The translations under genes and the position numbers were made by a program. A stretch of 64,000 nt of DNA, taken from positions 558,001-622,000 of the forward strand of contig NZ_LNCI01000002.1 in assembly GCF_001509585.1 (NCBI RefSeq), written 5' to 3'. Within the stretch, counting starts at the first letter, position 1. The number at the start of each line of letters is the position of its first letter. The stretch is from Tropicimonas marinistellae. GTDB taxonomy: Bacteria > Pseudomonadota > Alphaproteobacteria > Rhodobacterales > Rhodobacteraceae. The notes below the pieces were generated by a model that made no database searches, had not been told where the DNA came from, and was given only the letters and a program-made list of their open reading frames with translations. Positions 50,392-59,174 of the stretch are shown here, one piece after another.

Positions 50392-50420
50392 AAAAAAACG
50401 GCGGGCCAGAGGCGCCGCCG
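50392..50420 (-). terminator. Rho-independent terminator for the DUF1127 gene
   Basis: On the minus strand a stem CGGCGG / CCGCCG (50399-50404 with 50415-50420) is followed by seven T residues (50392-50398 read in reverse). It sits between the convergent thioesterase and DUF1127 genes. Confidence 0.75.
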
Positions 50421-50448
50421 CAGTACGAAAGCCCGTCGCAGGGAAGTG

Positions 50449-50682
50449 TCAGGGCCTCCAACAGGGTTTCTGAAGTTCCAGCTGTGCGTCGTACGGGCTG
50501 ATGCCCACGTCACGGAGCTGGCTCGGTGTGAGTTTGGACAGCGCGATCCGGCTGCGGCGGCGGCGATCCCATTTGGCAACCGCCACGGCCACGCGCAGTG
50601 CCAGTTGCGCGGCCAGCGGCAGCGGTGCATGGGCCTGCAATTGCTCGATATGGAGCGCGGTGGGAGCGGGGGAATGTGCCAT
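50449..50682 (-). CDS. DUF1127 (YjiS-like) small protein
   Basis: 77 residues. The C-terminal half carries the DUF1127 signature ALSKLTPSQLRDVGISPYDAQLE. Small DUF1127 proteins are Arg-rich regulators of RNA turnover or of phosphate and carbon uptake in alphaproteobacteria, mostly poorly characterised. The start is ATG 50682 with GGAGG at 5 nt; the upstream in-frame codon is TTG. Divergent from a MocR-type regulator that is its likely controller. Confidence 0.88.
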   Translation of the reverse strand: MAHSPAPTALHIEQLQAHAPLPLAAQLALRVAVAVAKWDRRRRSRIALSKLTPSQLRDVGISPYDAQLELQKPCWRP

Positions 50683-50695
50683 GGGAACCTCCAAG

Positions 50696-50776
50696 ATTGT
50701 GTTGACACAATGTTGCGTTACAATTACGAGATTGTGTTACATCTGAATGATTGTACGGTCTAGGAAAGTATTGTGT
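50696..50776. promoter_or_regulatory. Operator array between DUF1127 and MocR genes
   Basis: The 90-bp A+T-rich divergent region holds ATTGTGT at 50696, 50731 and 50770 in the same orientation, with related ATTGTAC at 50750. The first is part of a perfect inverted repeat ATTGTGT-TG-ACACAAT (50696-50711). A further related sequence TTGCGTTACAAT lies at about 50713-50724. TTGACA at 50702-50707 could be a -35 for the rightward gene. MocR regulators are known to bind repeated direct sites near their own divergent promoter, so autoregulation is likely. Confidence 0.6.
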
Positions 50777-52170
50777 CGGATACAAAATGGGCCGAGGGCC
50801 TGCTGCTCGACGGGCGCACGAAGTACAAGTCGCTGGCCGATCATCTCGGTGCGGCGATCGGGAACGGAACGCTCAAGGTCGGGGACAAGCTGCCTCCGGT
50901 CCGCCAACTCGCCTGGACGCTCGATGTCACGCCCGGCACGGTTGCGCGGGCCTATTCCATGCTGACCGATGCCGGCCTGCTGGAAGCGGTGGTCGGCCGC
51001 GGCACCTTCGTCGCGCCCAAGGCGCGCCCGGTCGTGGATGACGTCTGGTCCCGCGCGACGCCGGCGGATGACGGCACCGTCAACCTCTATGCGCCGCGGC
51101 TTCCCGACATGGGGCAGGTGGCCGCGGTGCGCCGTGCGCTGATCGAGGTCGCCGAAGGCGCGGCGACGGATCTCGTGGAATATCCCAACCGCGACGCCTT
51201 CCGGCCCGCGCGGGAGGCGGTCGTCGGCTGGCTGTCCGATGTCATGCTCGGGCCGCTGGATCAGGACGACATCGTGCTGTCCCATGGCGGCCAGAACGGG
51301 ATATCGCTGGTCATGCAGGCGGCCTTGCGGGCGCCGTCGCCGGTGGTTCTGGTGGAGGATCTGAGCTACGCCGGGTTCCGGCGCGCGGCGGAAATGCTGC
51401 GTGTCGAGGTGGTCGGCGTGCCGTCCGATGCTGAGGGCGTCATCCCCGAGGAGCTGGAGCGCCTTGCCATCCGCCACGGTGCGCAATTGTTCTGCACCTC
51501 GCCCGAGGTTCACAATCCGACCGGCAACCATACCGGGCTGGCGCGGCGCAAGGCGCTGGTGGCGGCCTGTCGGCGGGCCGGGGGGGTGCAGATCCTGGAG
51601 GACGATTGCTACCGGACCGGCCCGGCCCGCGCGCCCTCCTACCGGGCGCTCTGGCCGGACGGCGGATGGCATGTCTCCTCGATCTCCAAGACGATCACCC
51701 CGGCATTGCGGATCGGCTTCGCGGTGGCGGCGCGCGGGCGCGCCAAGGACTTGCGGCGCGCGGCGGAATACGGCTTCTTCGGCCTCGCGCGTCCGCTGGC
51801 GGAGGTCGCGCGGATCATCCTTCGCGATTCCGAAACGAAAGCATGCTGCGAGCGCGTTCGCCGGCGCATCCGGGAGTACATCCGCGTCGCGGTGAATGCG
51901 CTCGGCGGCTACGACCTGCGCTGGCACGAGGAGGTCCCCTTCCTCTGGCTCACCCTGCCTCGGGGATGGCGCGCCGCGGAATTCACGCTGGCCGCGGAGC
52001 GGGCCGGCATCCAGCTGCGCTCCGCCGAGGAATTCGCGCTTCGCGAGGGGCGCGCGCCGCACGCGGTCCGCATCGCGGTGAACGGACAAATCCCGCTGGA
52101 TCGGTTCGAACAGGCCATGCAGCGCCTGCGCGACCTGCTCGACAATCCGCCGGAACACATGGCGGTTTGA
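50773..52170 (+). CDS. MocR-type (GntR HTH + aminotransferase) transcriptional regulator
   Basis: 465 residues. N-terminal winged HTH of GntR type (YKSLADHLGAAIGNGTLKVGDKLPPVRQLAWTLDV, about 18-52, then GTVARAYSMLTDAGLL) fused to a fold-type I aminotransferase domain that binds PLP; the PLP lysine is in SISKTITPALRIGF. MocR proteins sense vitamin B6 or amino compounds through the cofactor domain. GTG start at 50773 with AGGAAAG upstream; the start itself overlaps an ATTGTGT element. The target may be the divergent DUF1127 gene; effector unknown. Confidence 0.9.
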   Translation: MSDTKWAEGLLLDGRTKYKSLADHLGAAIGNGTLKVGDKLPPVRQLAWTLDVTPGTVARAYSMLTDAGLLEAVVGRGTFVAPKARPVVDDVWSRATPADDGTVNLYAPRLPDMGQVAAVRRALIEVAEGAATDLVEYPNRDAFRPAREAVVGWLSDVMLGPLDQDDIVLSHGGQNGISLVMQAALRAPSPVVLVEDLSYAGFRRAAEMLRVEVVGVPSDAEGVIPEELERLAIRHGAQLFCTSPEVHNPTGNHTGLARRKALVAACRRAGGVQILEDDCYRTGPARAPSYRALWPDGGWHVSSISKTITPALRIGFAVAARGRAKDLRRAAEYGFFGLARPLAEVARIILRDSETKACCERVRRRIREYIRVAVNALGGYDLRWHEEVPFLWLTLPRGWRAAEFTLAAERAGIQLRSAEEFALREGRAPHAVRIAVNGQIPLDRFEQAMQRLRDLLDNPPEHMAV

Positions 52171-52245
52171 CCCGAGTTCATGGGGTAATATGATACCGTA
52201 ATTTCAAGTGCATGAAATTGCACGGTTTTCGCGACATGTTTGTGC

Positions 52246-52273
52246 TTGACCGGGCGTGCGAAACCTTTAGAAC
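52246..52273 (+). promoter_or_regulatory. Probable promoter of rplM-rpsI
   Basis: TTGACC at 52246-52251 (within CTTGACC) and TAGAAC at 52268-52273, spacer 16 nt, about 65 bp before the rplM start. A good match to alphaproteobacterial housekeeping promoters and expected for a highly expressed ribosomal protein unit. Confidence 0.55.
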
Positions 52274-52338
52274 CGCGCCATCAATCGTTTTGGGCGCCGG
52301 TTCGGTTGCCCCCCGATACGCATACAAGAGCAAGAGCC

Positions 52339-52797
52339 ATGAAAACCTATACCGCGACCCCTGCGGAGATCGAAAAGAAATGGATCATCATCGACGCCGA
52401 GGGCGTGGTGCTGGGCCGTCTCGCCTCGATCGTCGCCAATCGCCTGCGCGGCAAGCACAAGGCGACCTACACCCCGCACATGGACATGGGCGACAATGTC
52501 ATCGTGATCAATGCCGAGAAAGTGCAGATCACCGGCAACAAGCGCGCCAAGCCGAACTACTGGCACACCGGCTACCCGGGCGGCATCAAGTCCCGCACCA
52601 CCGGCCAGATCCTCGAGGGCAAGTACCCCGAGCGCGTCGTGACCCAGGCGGTGAAGCGCATGCTGCCGGGCAACCGGCTCTCCCGCCAGCAGATGACCAA
52701 CCTGCGCGTCTATGCCGGGTCCGAGCATCCGCATGAAGCCCAGCAGCCCGAAGTGCTGGACGTCAAATCCATGAACAAGAAAAACACCCGGAGCTGA
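52339..52797 (+). CDS. rplM: Ribosomal protein uL13
   Basis: 152 residues, full length for bacterial L13. Large-subunit protein needed early in 50S assembly. [32 protein letters not shown] is the classic N-terminal block (locator 14-45), with [12 protein letters not shown] and [16 protein letters not shown] further on. ATG 52339 gives [15 protein letters not shown], as in other alphaproteobacteria. Paired with rpsI six bases downstream. Confidence 0.97.
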   Translation: MKTYTATPAEIEKKWIIIDAEGVVLGRLASIVANRLRGKHKATYTPHMDMGDNVIVINAEKVQITGNKRAKPNYWHTGYPGGIKSRTTGQILEGKYPERVVTQAVKRMLPGNRLSRQQMTNLRVYAGSEHPHEAQQPEVLDVKSMNKKNTRS

Positions 52798-52802
52798 GGC
52801 AC

Positions 52803-53297
52803 ATGGTTGAAGAAGTCAAATCCCTCGCCGAGCTGAACGAAGTTGCCGAAGGCGCCGTTCCGGGCGTCGAAATCGAGCTGGAGGCGCCGCGCGAGCCCGT
52901 CCGCGACGAGCTGGGCCGCTCCTATGCCACCGGCAAGCGGAAGGACGCGGTGGCCCGCGTCTGGATCAAGCCGGGCTCCGGCAAGGTCACCGTGAACGGC
53001 CGCGACATCACCACCTACTTCGCCCGCCCGGTTCAGCAGCTGATCCTGAACCAGCCGTTCCAGGTCGCCGGCGTCGAAGGCGAATTCGACGTGGTCGCCA
53101 CCGTCAAGGGCGGCGGTCTGTCCGGCCAGGCCGGTGCGGTCAAGCACGGCATCTCCAAGGCCCTGCAACTCTACGATCCGGCCCTGCGCGCGCCGCTCAA
53201 GGCCGCGGGCTTCCTGACCCGCGACAGCCGCGTGGTGGAACGCAAGAAGTTCGGCCGCCGCAAGGCCCGCCGGAGCTTCCAGTTCTCCAAGCGCTGA
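52803..53297 (+). CDS. rpsI: Ribosomal protein uS9
   Basis: 164 residues. The S9 body starts near residue 41 ([18 protein letters not shown]) and ends with the Arg/Lys-rich tail [16 protein letters not shown] that reaches the P-site tRNA. An acidic N-terminal extension of about 40 residues ([19 protein letters not shown]) is typical of alphaproteobacterial S9. GGAGCTGAGG precedes the ATG; co-transcribed with rplM. Confidence 0.97.
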   Translation: MVEEVKSLAELNEVAEGAVPGVEIELEAPREPVRDELGRSYATGKRKDAVARVWIKPGSGKVTVNGRDITTYFARPVQQLILNQPFQVAGVEGEFDVVATVKGGGLSGQAGAVKHGISKALQLYDPALRAPLKAAGFLTRDSRVVERKKFGRRKARRSFQFSKR

Positions 53298-53362
53298 CCG
53301 GCGCCAGCACGGGACGGTCCGGACGCGCCGCGCTTCGGCAAGGCCATCGCGCAAAACGAATA

Positions 53363-53394
53363 CGGAGGCTGCAATCGCGGCCTCCGTTTTTCTT
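53363..53394 (+). terminator. Rho-independent terminator after rpsI
   Basis: Stem CGGAGGC (53363-53369) / GCCTCCG (53380-53386), loop of 10 nt, followed by TTTTTCTTT. It closes the rplM-rpsI unit. Confidence 0.88.
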
Positions 53395-53582
53395 TGCGGG
53401 CGCCACCGTTCCAGAACCGGCCCCGCATACCGGCCCAGCCGCCGGCCTGCCTTCTTCTGTCGTCAAATATCCTGGGGGTTTGGGGGTGAAACCCCCAATG
53501 CCTCCGCGCGGGCGCGTCGGCGCCGCGCGACGAGTCGAGGTCGCGCCTTTTTCCTGTTGCATGGCGGTGCTACCACCTCCCC

Positions 53583-54863
53583 ATGCAGCGCGACACCGAC
53601 CCCGCCGATGAGATCCCGCAGCCAGCCGATGGCGCCGCGGATTCCGAGCCAATGCCCGCAACCGGCACCTGGGAGATCTTCCGCATCTTCCTCGGCCTCG
53701 GCCTGACCTCCTTCGGCGGCCCGATCGCCCATCTCGGCTACTACCGGACAGCCTTCGTCACGCGCCGCGGCTGGCTGAGCGAAGCCGCCTATGCCGATCT
53801 GGTCGCCCTCTGCCAGTTTCTGCCGGGCCCGGCCTCGACGCAGGTGAGCTTCTCCGTCGGCCTGATCCGCGGCGGCTGGAAGGGCGGGCTGGCGGCGTGG
53901 TGCGGCTTCACCCTCCCGTCGGCGCTCCTCCTGCTTCTCTTCGCCTACGGGGCCGGCATGACACAGGCGCCCGCCTTCACCGGTGCCATTGCCGGGCTGA
54001 AGATCCTTGCCGTGGCCGTCGTGGCCGACGCGGTCTACGGCATGGGCCGCAGCCTTGCGCCGGGCGGGGCGCGGCTGGAGATCGCGCTCGCCGCCCTGGC
54101 TGCCCTCGGAATGCTTCCGGGCGCGGGCGGCCAGGTCGCGGTGATCCTGGCCGGCGGCCTCGCGGGATGGGCCCTGTCCCTGGGCACCGCGGCAGACACG
54201 CAGGGGGCGGTGCATTTCCAGCGGCAGAACCTGCCCGGTCGCGGCACCGGTCCGGGGCTCGTCGGCCTTGCGCTGCTCTTGCTGGTGATCCCGCCGCTCC
54301 TGCTCGCGGCCGGTCTGGGCGGACCGGGCCTCGCGCTCTTCGAGGCCTTCTACCGCGCCGGGGCGCTGGTCTTCGGCGGCGGTCACGTCGTCCTGCCGCT
54401 CCTGCAGGACGCGGTCGTCGCCCCGGGATGGACCGATGCCGACACCTTCCTTGCCGGATATGGCGCCGCGCAGGCCGTGCCGGGCCCGATCTTCACCTTC
54501 GCGGCCTATCTCGGCGCGGTCTCCGGCCCGCCGACGCCGGGCGGGCTGACCGGCGCGGCCATCGCGCTCGTGGCGATCTTCCTGCCGGGGCTGCTGCTGG
54601 TGGCGGGGACGCTGCCGTGGTGGGTCGAACTGCGCCGCCTCGCGGCGGCGCGCGCGATCATGGCCGGCGTCAACGCGGCGGTGGTCGGGGTGCTTGCGGC
54701 GGCGCTCTACGATCCGGTTTTCACCACCGGCATCCGCGACACGCTGGGCTTTGCTATGGCCGTGGCGGCGTTCTTCGCCCTGCGCACCTGGAAACTGCCG
54801 GTCTGGATGGTGGTGATCGCCACCGCCGCCGCCGGCAGCCTGCGTGCCGTGACGGGGATCTGA
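53583..54863 (+). CDS. chrA: ChrA-type chromate transporter
   Basis: 426 residues with about ten membrane helices in two CHR halves. The family blocks are LTSFGGPIAHLGYYRTAFVTRRGWLSE in half one and GGGHVVLPLLQD plus AQAVPGPIFTFAAYLGA in half two. ChrA exports chromate, probably by proton antiport; many homologues in non-resistant bacteria transport other oxyanions, so specificity is inferred. There is no clear ribosome site before ATG 53583. No chrB or superoxide-dismutase neighbour. Convergent with the ThiE-like gene. Confidence 0.88.
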   Translation: MQRDTDPADEIPQPADGAADSEPMPATGTWEIFRIFLGLGLTSFGGPIAHLGYYRTAFVTRRGWLSEAAYADLVALCQFLPGPASTQVSFSVGLIRGGWKGGLAAWCGFTLPSALLLLLFAYGAGMTQAPAFTGAIAGLKILAVAVVADAVYGMGRSLAPGGARLEIALAALAALGMLPGAGGQVAVILAGGLAGWALSLGTAADTQGAVHFQRQNLPGRGTGPGLVGLALLLLVIPPLLLAAGLGGPGLALFEAFYRAGALVFGGGHVVLPLLQDAVVAPGWTDADTFLAGYGAAQAVPGPIFTFAAYLGAVSGPPTPGGLTGAAIALVAIFLPGLLLVAGTLPWWVELRRLAAARAIMAGVNAAVVGVLAAALYDPVFTTGIRDTLGFAMAVAAFFALRTWKLPVWMVVIATAAAGSLRAVTGI

Positions 54864-54895
54864 CCGCCGGCGGGGCAGGGGCCCTTGGCCGCTCG

Positions 54896-55525
54896 TCAGC
54901 CGGCGCCGGCCATCAGCGCCGCAAGGGCCGCCACCGCGTCCTCCTGCGACCAGATCTCGGTGCCGATCCCGAAGAAATCCGTGATCGGCGCGAGGCCACG
55001 CACCAGCTCCGGCGTCAACCCGCCCTCTGCCACGACCGGCAGTTCGATCATCTGCGACCACCACTCGAACAGGTCCCGCTCCGCGACCGAGCCGTCGCCA
55101 AGCGCCGTTTCGCCCACCGGCCCGAAGGCGATGTAATCGGCCCCGGCCTCGCCCGCGTTCATCCCGTCGTGCCGGGAGGTGCCGCAATGGCTGCCGACGA
55201 TAGCATCCTCGCCCAGGTCCTTGCGGGCATCGCGGATGCCGCGCGCCCCGCTCAGGTGCACCCCGTCCAGCCCGTGCCGCTCCACCAGCCGCAGGTGGCT
55301 GTCGATCACGATGGCCACGTCGCGGGCATGGCAGACCGCCCGGCAGGCATCCGCGGCCCGTGCAATCCTGTCCTCGTCCTGGCTCGCCAGCGCCAGCCGC
55401 ACGCAGGCGATGTCGCGCGCATCGAGCACCGACGCCAGCCGGTCGGGGAACCGCGAAAGCTCGAACTCCGGCGGCGTGATCAGGTAAATCTGCGGCTGCT
55501 CGCCGTCGTGTCCGGTGTCGGCCAT
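54896..55525 (-). CDS. Thiamine-phosphate-synthase-like (ThiE/TenI fold) protein
   Basis: 209 residues. TIM barrel of the ThiE/TenI family: IYLITPPEFELSRFPDRL at the start, RHGLDGVHLSGARG, VGSHCGTSRHDGMNAGEAGADYIAFGPVGET and VVAEGGLTPE. True ThiE joins HMP-PP and HET-P to thiamine phosphate; some ThiE residues (QDD loop, GCSTH) are changed here, so it may be a paralogue or TenI-like. GGAGAGAC precedes ATG 55525. No other thi gene is nearby. Confidence 0.75.
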   Translation of the reverse strand: MADTGHDGEQPQIYLITPPEFELSRFPDRLASVLDARDIACVRLALASQDEDRIARAADACRAVCHARDVAIVIDSHLRLVERHGLDGVHLSGARGIRDARKDLGEDAIVGSHCGTSRHDGMNAGEAGADYIAFGPVGETALGDGSVAERDLFEWWSQMIELPVVAEGGLTPELVRGLAPITDFFGIGTEIWSQEDAVAALAALMAGAG

Positions 55526-55666
55526 CTGTCTCTCCGGCGTCTCGTCTGGTCGTCTGGTATCGGCGGTTGTCTTACCTCCCTTTTCGGCGCTGCGCCATGG
55601 CTGCTTGATGCCAGCGGTCCCGCGGCGTATCAGGGCCTCCGAGCCGCAGACAACGCCAGAGATTTC

Positions 55667-56407
55667 ATGTCCCAGCCAGCCTTCATCCTCGTGCGCCCGC
55701 AGATGGGCGAGAACATCGGCGGGGCGGCGCGGGCGATGTGGAACTTCGGCCTCGACCGGATGCGCCTTGTCAGCCCGCGCGATGGCTGGCCCAACCCGCG
55801 CGCGGTGGCGCTGGCGAGCGGGGCAGGGCGGCTTCTGGACACCGCCGGGCATTTCGACAGCGTCGCCGATGCGATCGGCGATTGCACCCATGTCTACGCC
55901 ACCACGGCGCGGGTGCGCGGGCTGACCAAACCGGTGATGACGCCGGAGCAGGCGATGGCGGAGGCTCGTGCGGTCACCGCCGCCGGCGGCAAGGTCGGCC
56001 TCATGTTCGGCCCGGAACGCGCCGGGCTGGAGAACGAGGATGTGGCGCGCGCCCATGCCATCGTCACGGTGCCGGTGAACCCGGAGTTCTTCTCCCTCAA
56101 CCTCGCGCAATGCGTGCTGCTCCTCGCCTACGAATGGCGGCGCCAGAGCGCGGCGCCGGTGGAGGCGCCGGACATAGAGCGCGCGCAGGCCATCGAGGTG
56201 GAGAAACTGGCCGACCATTTCGACCAGCGGCTCACCGACGCGGGCTTCTTCTTTCCGCCCACCAAGGCGCCGGGGATGCGGCTGGCGATGCGCAACATGC
56301 TGTCGCGGCTGGCATTGACCCGCGCCGACGTGCAGATATTTCACGGGATGCTGCGGCAATTGACCCGGCAGCAGCCCAGTAACGAAAACCAGCGATCCGA
56401 CCCTTAA
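55667..56407 (+). CDS. TrmJ-type tRNA 2'-O-methyltransferase
   Basis: 246 residues, SPOUT superfamily with trefoil knot. The signature is ILVRPQMGENIGGAARAMWNFGL, KVGLMFGPERAGLENEDV and PVNPEFFSLNLAQCVLLLAYE. TrmJ methylates the ribose at position 32 of tRNAs using SAM. The C-terminal extension (about 165-246) is as in TrmJ. Weak ribosome site. It precedes the heme A synthase gene by 16 bp and may be co-transcribed. Confidence 0.88.
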   Translation: MSQPAFILVRPQMGENIGGAARAMWNFGLDRMRLVSPRDGWPNPRAVALASGAGRLLDTAGHFDSVADAIGDCTHVYATTARVRGLTKPVMTPEQAMAEARAVTAAGGKVGLMFGPERAGLENEDVARAHAIVTVPVNPEFFSLNLAQCVLLLAYEWRRQSAAPVEAPDIERAQAIEVEKLADHFDQRLTDAGFFFPPTKAPGMRLAMRNMLSRLALTRADVQIFHGMLRQLTRQQPSNENQRSDP

Positions 56408-56423
56408 CCGGCAGGAGACAGGC

Positions 56424-57578
56424 ATGGCCGAAAAGCGAAGCATCTTCGAAGAGGTGCAGGAGGCGAAAGGCGAACCGGCGAAGGCCCGCACCGCCGCCCC
56501 CGGCGCCATAGACCGCGCCCATCGTGGCGCGCGCCGCGGCATCCGCCTCTGGCTGGCGGTTCTCTTCGCCCTCGTGGTGGTCATGATCGTCGTCGGCGGG
56601 CTCACCAGGCTCACCGATTCCGGCCTCTCGATCACCGAATGGGCGCCGGTCACCGGCGCAATCCCCCCGATGTCGGAGGCGGCCTGGACCGCGGAATTCG
56701 AGAAATACCAGCAGATCCCGGAATACCAGCTCCAGAACAGCGACATGACGCTGGCGGAGTTCAAGTCGATCTACTGGTGGGAATGGGGGCACCGGCAATT
56801 GGGCCGCGTGATCGGCCTGGTCTGGGCGATTGGCTTCCTGGGCTTCTGGCTCACCCGGAACATCCCGACCGGCTGGACCGGGCGGCTACTGCTGCCCGGT
56901 GTGCTCGGCGGCGTCCAGGGGGCGATCGGCTGGTGGATGGTCTCCAGCGGCCTCGGCGGCGAGGCGCTCGACGTGGCGCCCTACCGGCTGGCGGTGCATC
57001 TCGGCCTTGCCTTCGTCATCCTCGGGCTGATCGCCTGGTATGTCCTGCTCCTCTCCCGTCCGGAGCGCGAGCTGCTGCAGGCGCGCCGCCAGAAGGAGGC
57101 GAAACTCTGTGGCCTCTCCACGGGCTTGCTGCACCTCGTGTTCCTGCAGATCCTGATCGGCGCGCTGGTCGCCGGCACCGACGCGGGCCGCGCCTATCCC
57201 ACATGGCCGCTCATGGCCGGCGGTCTCCTGCCGCCAGACCCGTTCGAGATCGTGCCCGCCTGGCGCAACTTCTTCGAGAACGAGGGGCTGGTGCAGTTCA
57301 TCCACCGTACGGTGGGCTATATCGCCTTCGTCTTCGCCCTCGTGGTCTGGAACCGCGGCCGCCAGTCCACCCACGCCCGCACCCGGCGCGCCTTCGACTG
57401 GGTCGCCGTGCTCGCCTTCGGGCAGGTTGTGCTCGGCATCGTCGCCGTGCTCACCCAGGCACAATGGCACGTGGCCATCACCCACCAGCTCCTGGCGGTG
57501 ATCCTCTGGGTGGCGATCCTGCGGGGCCGCTTCCTCGCCGGCTACCCGATTGCCAGTTCCGTTCGCGAGGGACGCTGA
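56424..57578 (+). CDS. ctaA: Heme A synthase (COX15/CtaA)
   Basis: 384 residues with eight membrane helices. It oxidises the C8 methyl of heme O to make heme A for aa3-type cytochrome oxidase. The family blocks are VGGLTRLTDSGLSITEWAPVTGAIPP, YWWEWGHRQLGRVIGL (heme His), AVHLGLAFVI, FIHRTVGY and AITHQLLAVILW with conserved histidines. CAGGAGACAGGC precedes the ATG. It implies aerobic respiration through an aa3 oxidase. Confidence 0.95.
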   Translation: MAEKRSIFEEVQEAKGEPAKARTAAPGAIDRAHRGARRGIRLWLAVLFALVVVMIVVGGLTRLTDSGLSITEWAPVTGAIPPMSEAAWTAEFEKYQQIPEYQLQNSDMTLAEFKSIYWWEWGHRQLGRVIGLVWAIGFLGFWLTRNIPTGWTGRLLLPGVLGGVQGAIGWWMVSSGLGGEALDVAPYRLAVHLGLAFVILGLIAWYVLLLSRPERELLQARRQKEAKLCGLSTGLLHLVFLQILIGALVAGTDAGRAYPTWPLMAGGLLPPDPFEIVPAWRNFFENEGLVQFIHRTVGYIAFVFALVVWNRGRQSTHARTRRAFDWVAVLAFGQVVLGIVAVLTQAQWHVAITHQLLAVILWVAILRGRFLAGYPIASSVREGR

Positions 57579-57582
57579 CACG

Positions 57583-59043
57583 ATGACATCCGCCTATGAC
57601 GCGCTCATGCGCTACACCCGTGAAACCGAGGCGCTGAAACAGGTATTCGGCCGCCTGGGCTGGGATCAGGAAACCGTCATGCCGCCCGGCGCCGCGCCGC
57701 AACGCGCCGACGAGATGGCGGCGATGGAAGGCGTCCTGCACGCCCGGAAGACCGATCCGCGCGTGGCCGAGTGGCTCGCCGCTGCCACGCCCGCAACCGA
57801 TGTCGAGGCCGCGCAGCTTCGCCAGCTGGAGCGAGAGCACCGGCGCGCGACCAGGGTGCCCGCCGATCTGGCCGCAGCGATCGCACGCACCACCAGCCTC
57901 GCGCAGGGGATCTGGGCCGACGCCCGGGCGCGGGACGATTTCGCCGGTTTCGCGCCGACGCTCGCGGAGGTCCTGAACCTGCGCCGCCAGGAAGCCGCCG
58001 CGCTGGCCGACGGCGGCGATCTCTACGACGCATTGCTGGACGATTACGAGCCGGGCGCCACGGGCGAGGAGCTTGCGGCGATGTTCGAGACGCTGCGGCC
58101 GCGCCTCGTCGCGCTGCGGGAGCGGTTGCTGGAGAACGGGAACAGCACGCCGCGCCTCGCGGGCCATTTCGACGAGGCCGCCCAGCTCCGGCTGGCGGAG
58201 GAATGCGCCCGCGTTTTCGGATACGATTTCGACCACGGGCGGATGGACAAGGCCGTGCATCCCTTCTCCTCCGGGTCCGGTCTCGATTCCCGGATCACGA
58301 CGCGCACCGACCCGAAAGACCCGCTCAACTGTCTCTATTCGACGATTCACGAAGTGGGACACAGCACCTACGAGCAGAACGTCTCCCGTGACTACCTGCT
58401 GACGCCCATCGGCATGGGCGCCTCCATGGGCGTTCACGAGAGCCAAAGCCGCATCTACGAGAACCAGCTCGGCCGCAGCCGCGGCTTCACCGGCTGGCTC
58501 CACGGGCGTTTCAGCGAGGTTTTCGGGGATTTCGGCCTGCAAGACGCGGAGTCCTTCCACGCCGCGCTCAATGCCGTGCACCCGGGCTATATACGCACCG
58601 AGGCCGACGAGGTGCATTACAACCTCCACGTGCTGCTGCGCTTCGACCTGGAACGCGCGCTGGTGCGCGGCGACCTCGAAGTGACCGATCTCGATGCCGC
58701 CTGGAACGAACGTTTCGCGGCCGACTTCGGCGTGGCGGTCGACCGGCCCTCGAACGGTGTCTTGCAGGACGTCCATTGGTCCGTCGGCCTGTTCGGCTAC
58801 TTCCCGACCTACACGCTGGGCAATGTCTATGCCGGCTGCCTGTTCGAGGCGCTGACCGCGGCGGTGCCGGACTGGGAGCAAAGCCTCGCCCAAGGCGACG
58901 CCGGCCCGTCCACCGCGTGGCTGCGCGAAAACCTCCAGCACCACGGGGCCGTGCGTCCGCCACGCGAAACCATCGAGGCCGCCACCGGCGCCCCGATCAG
59001 CGTCGAGCCGCTGCTGGCGTATCTCGAAGGCAAATTCGCATAG
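57583..59043 (+). CDS. M32 (Taq-type) metallocarboxypeptidase
   Basis: 486 residues, cytoplasmic. The zinc site is STIHEVGHSTYEQN (HEXXH, about 253-257) with a downstream Glu in GVHESQSRIYENQLGRS; RTEADEVHYNLHVLLRFDLE and YFPTYTLGNVYAG are family blocks. These enzymes trim C-terminal residues of peptides with broad specificity. ATG 57583 (MTSAYDALMRYT) is chosen over 57550 because it matches the family N-terminus and follows GAGGGACG. It starts four bases after the heme A synthase stop. Confidence 0.92.
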   Translation: MTSAYDALMRYTRETEALKQVFGRLGWDQETVMPPGAAPQRADEMAAMEGVLHARKTDPRVAEWLAAATPATDVEAAQLRQLEREHRRATRVPADLAAAIARTTSLAQGIWADARARDDFAGFAPTLAEVLNLRRQEAAALADGGDLYDALLDDYEPGATGEELAAMFETLRPRLVALRERLLENGNSTPRLAGHFDEAAQLRLAEECARVFGYDFDHGRMDKAVHPFSSGSGLDSRITTRTDPKDPLNCLYSTIHEVGHSTYEQNVSRDYLLTPIGMGASMGVHESQSRIYENQLGRSRGFTGWLHGRFSEVFGDFGLQDAESFHAALNAVHPGYIRTEADEVHYNLHVLLRFDLERALVRGDLEVTDLDAAWNERFAADFGVAVDRPSNGVLQDVHWSVGLFGYFPTYTLGNVYAGCLFEALTAAVPDWEQSLAQGDAGPSTAWLRENLQHHGAVRPPRETIEAATGAPISVEPLLAYLEGKFA

Positions 59044-59174
59044 CCCCACGGGTTTGACGGAGATGCCGATCTCGCGGCATTTCAGTGCATCCTGACCCAC
59101 GTCATGGCGATGACCCTGGGGAAGGGGATACAATATCTCCCGTTCACCAAGCGTTTATTTCACGGGAGGGGATT

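Noticed and set aside
53463-55187. A 574-codon minus-strand frame over chrA
   Set aside because: Gly/Arg/Glu-rich low-complexity shadow; chrA has clear transporter motifs.
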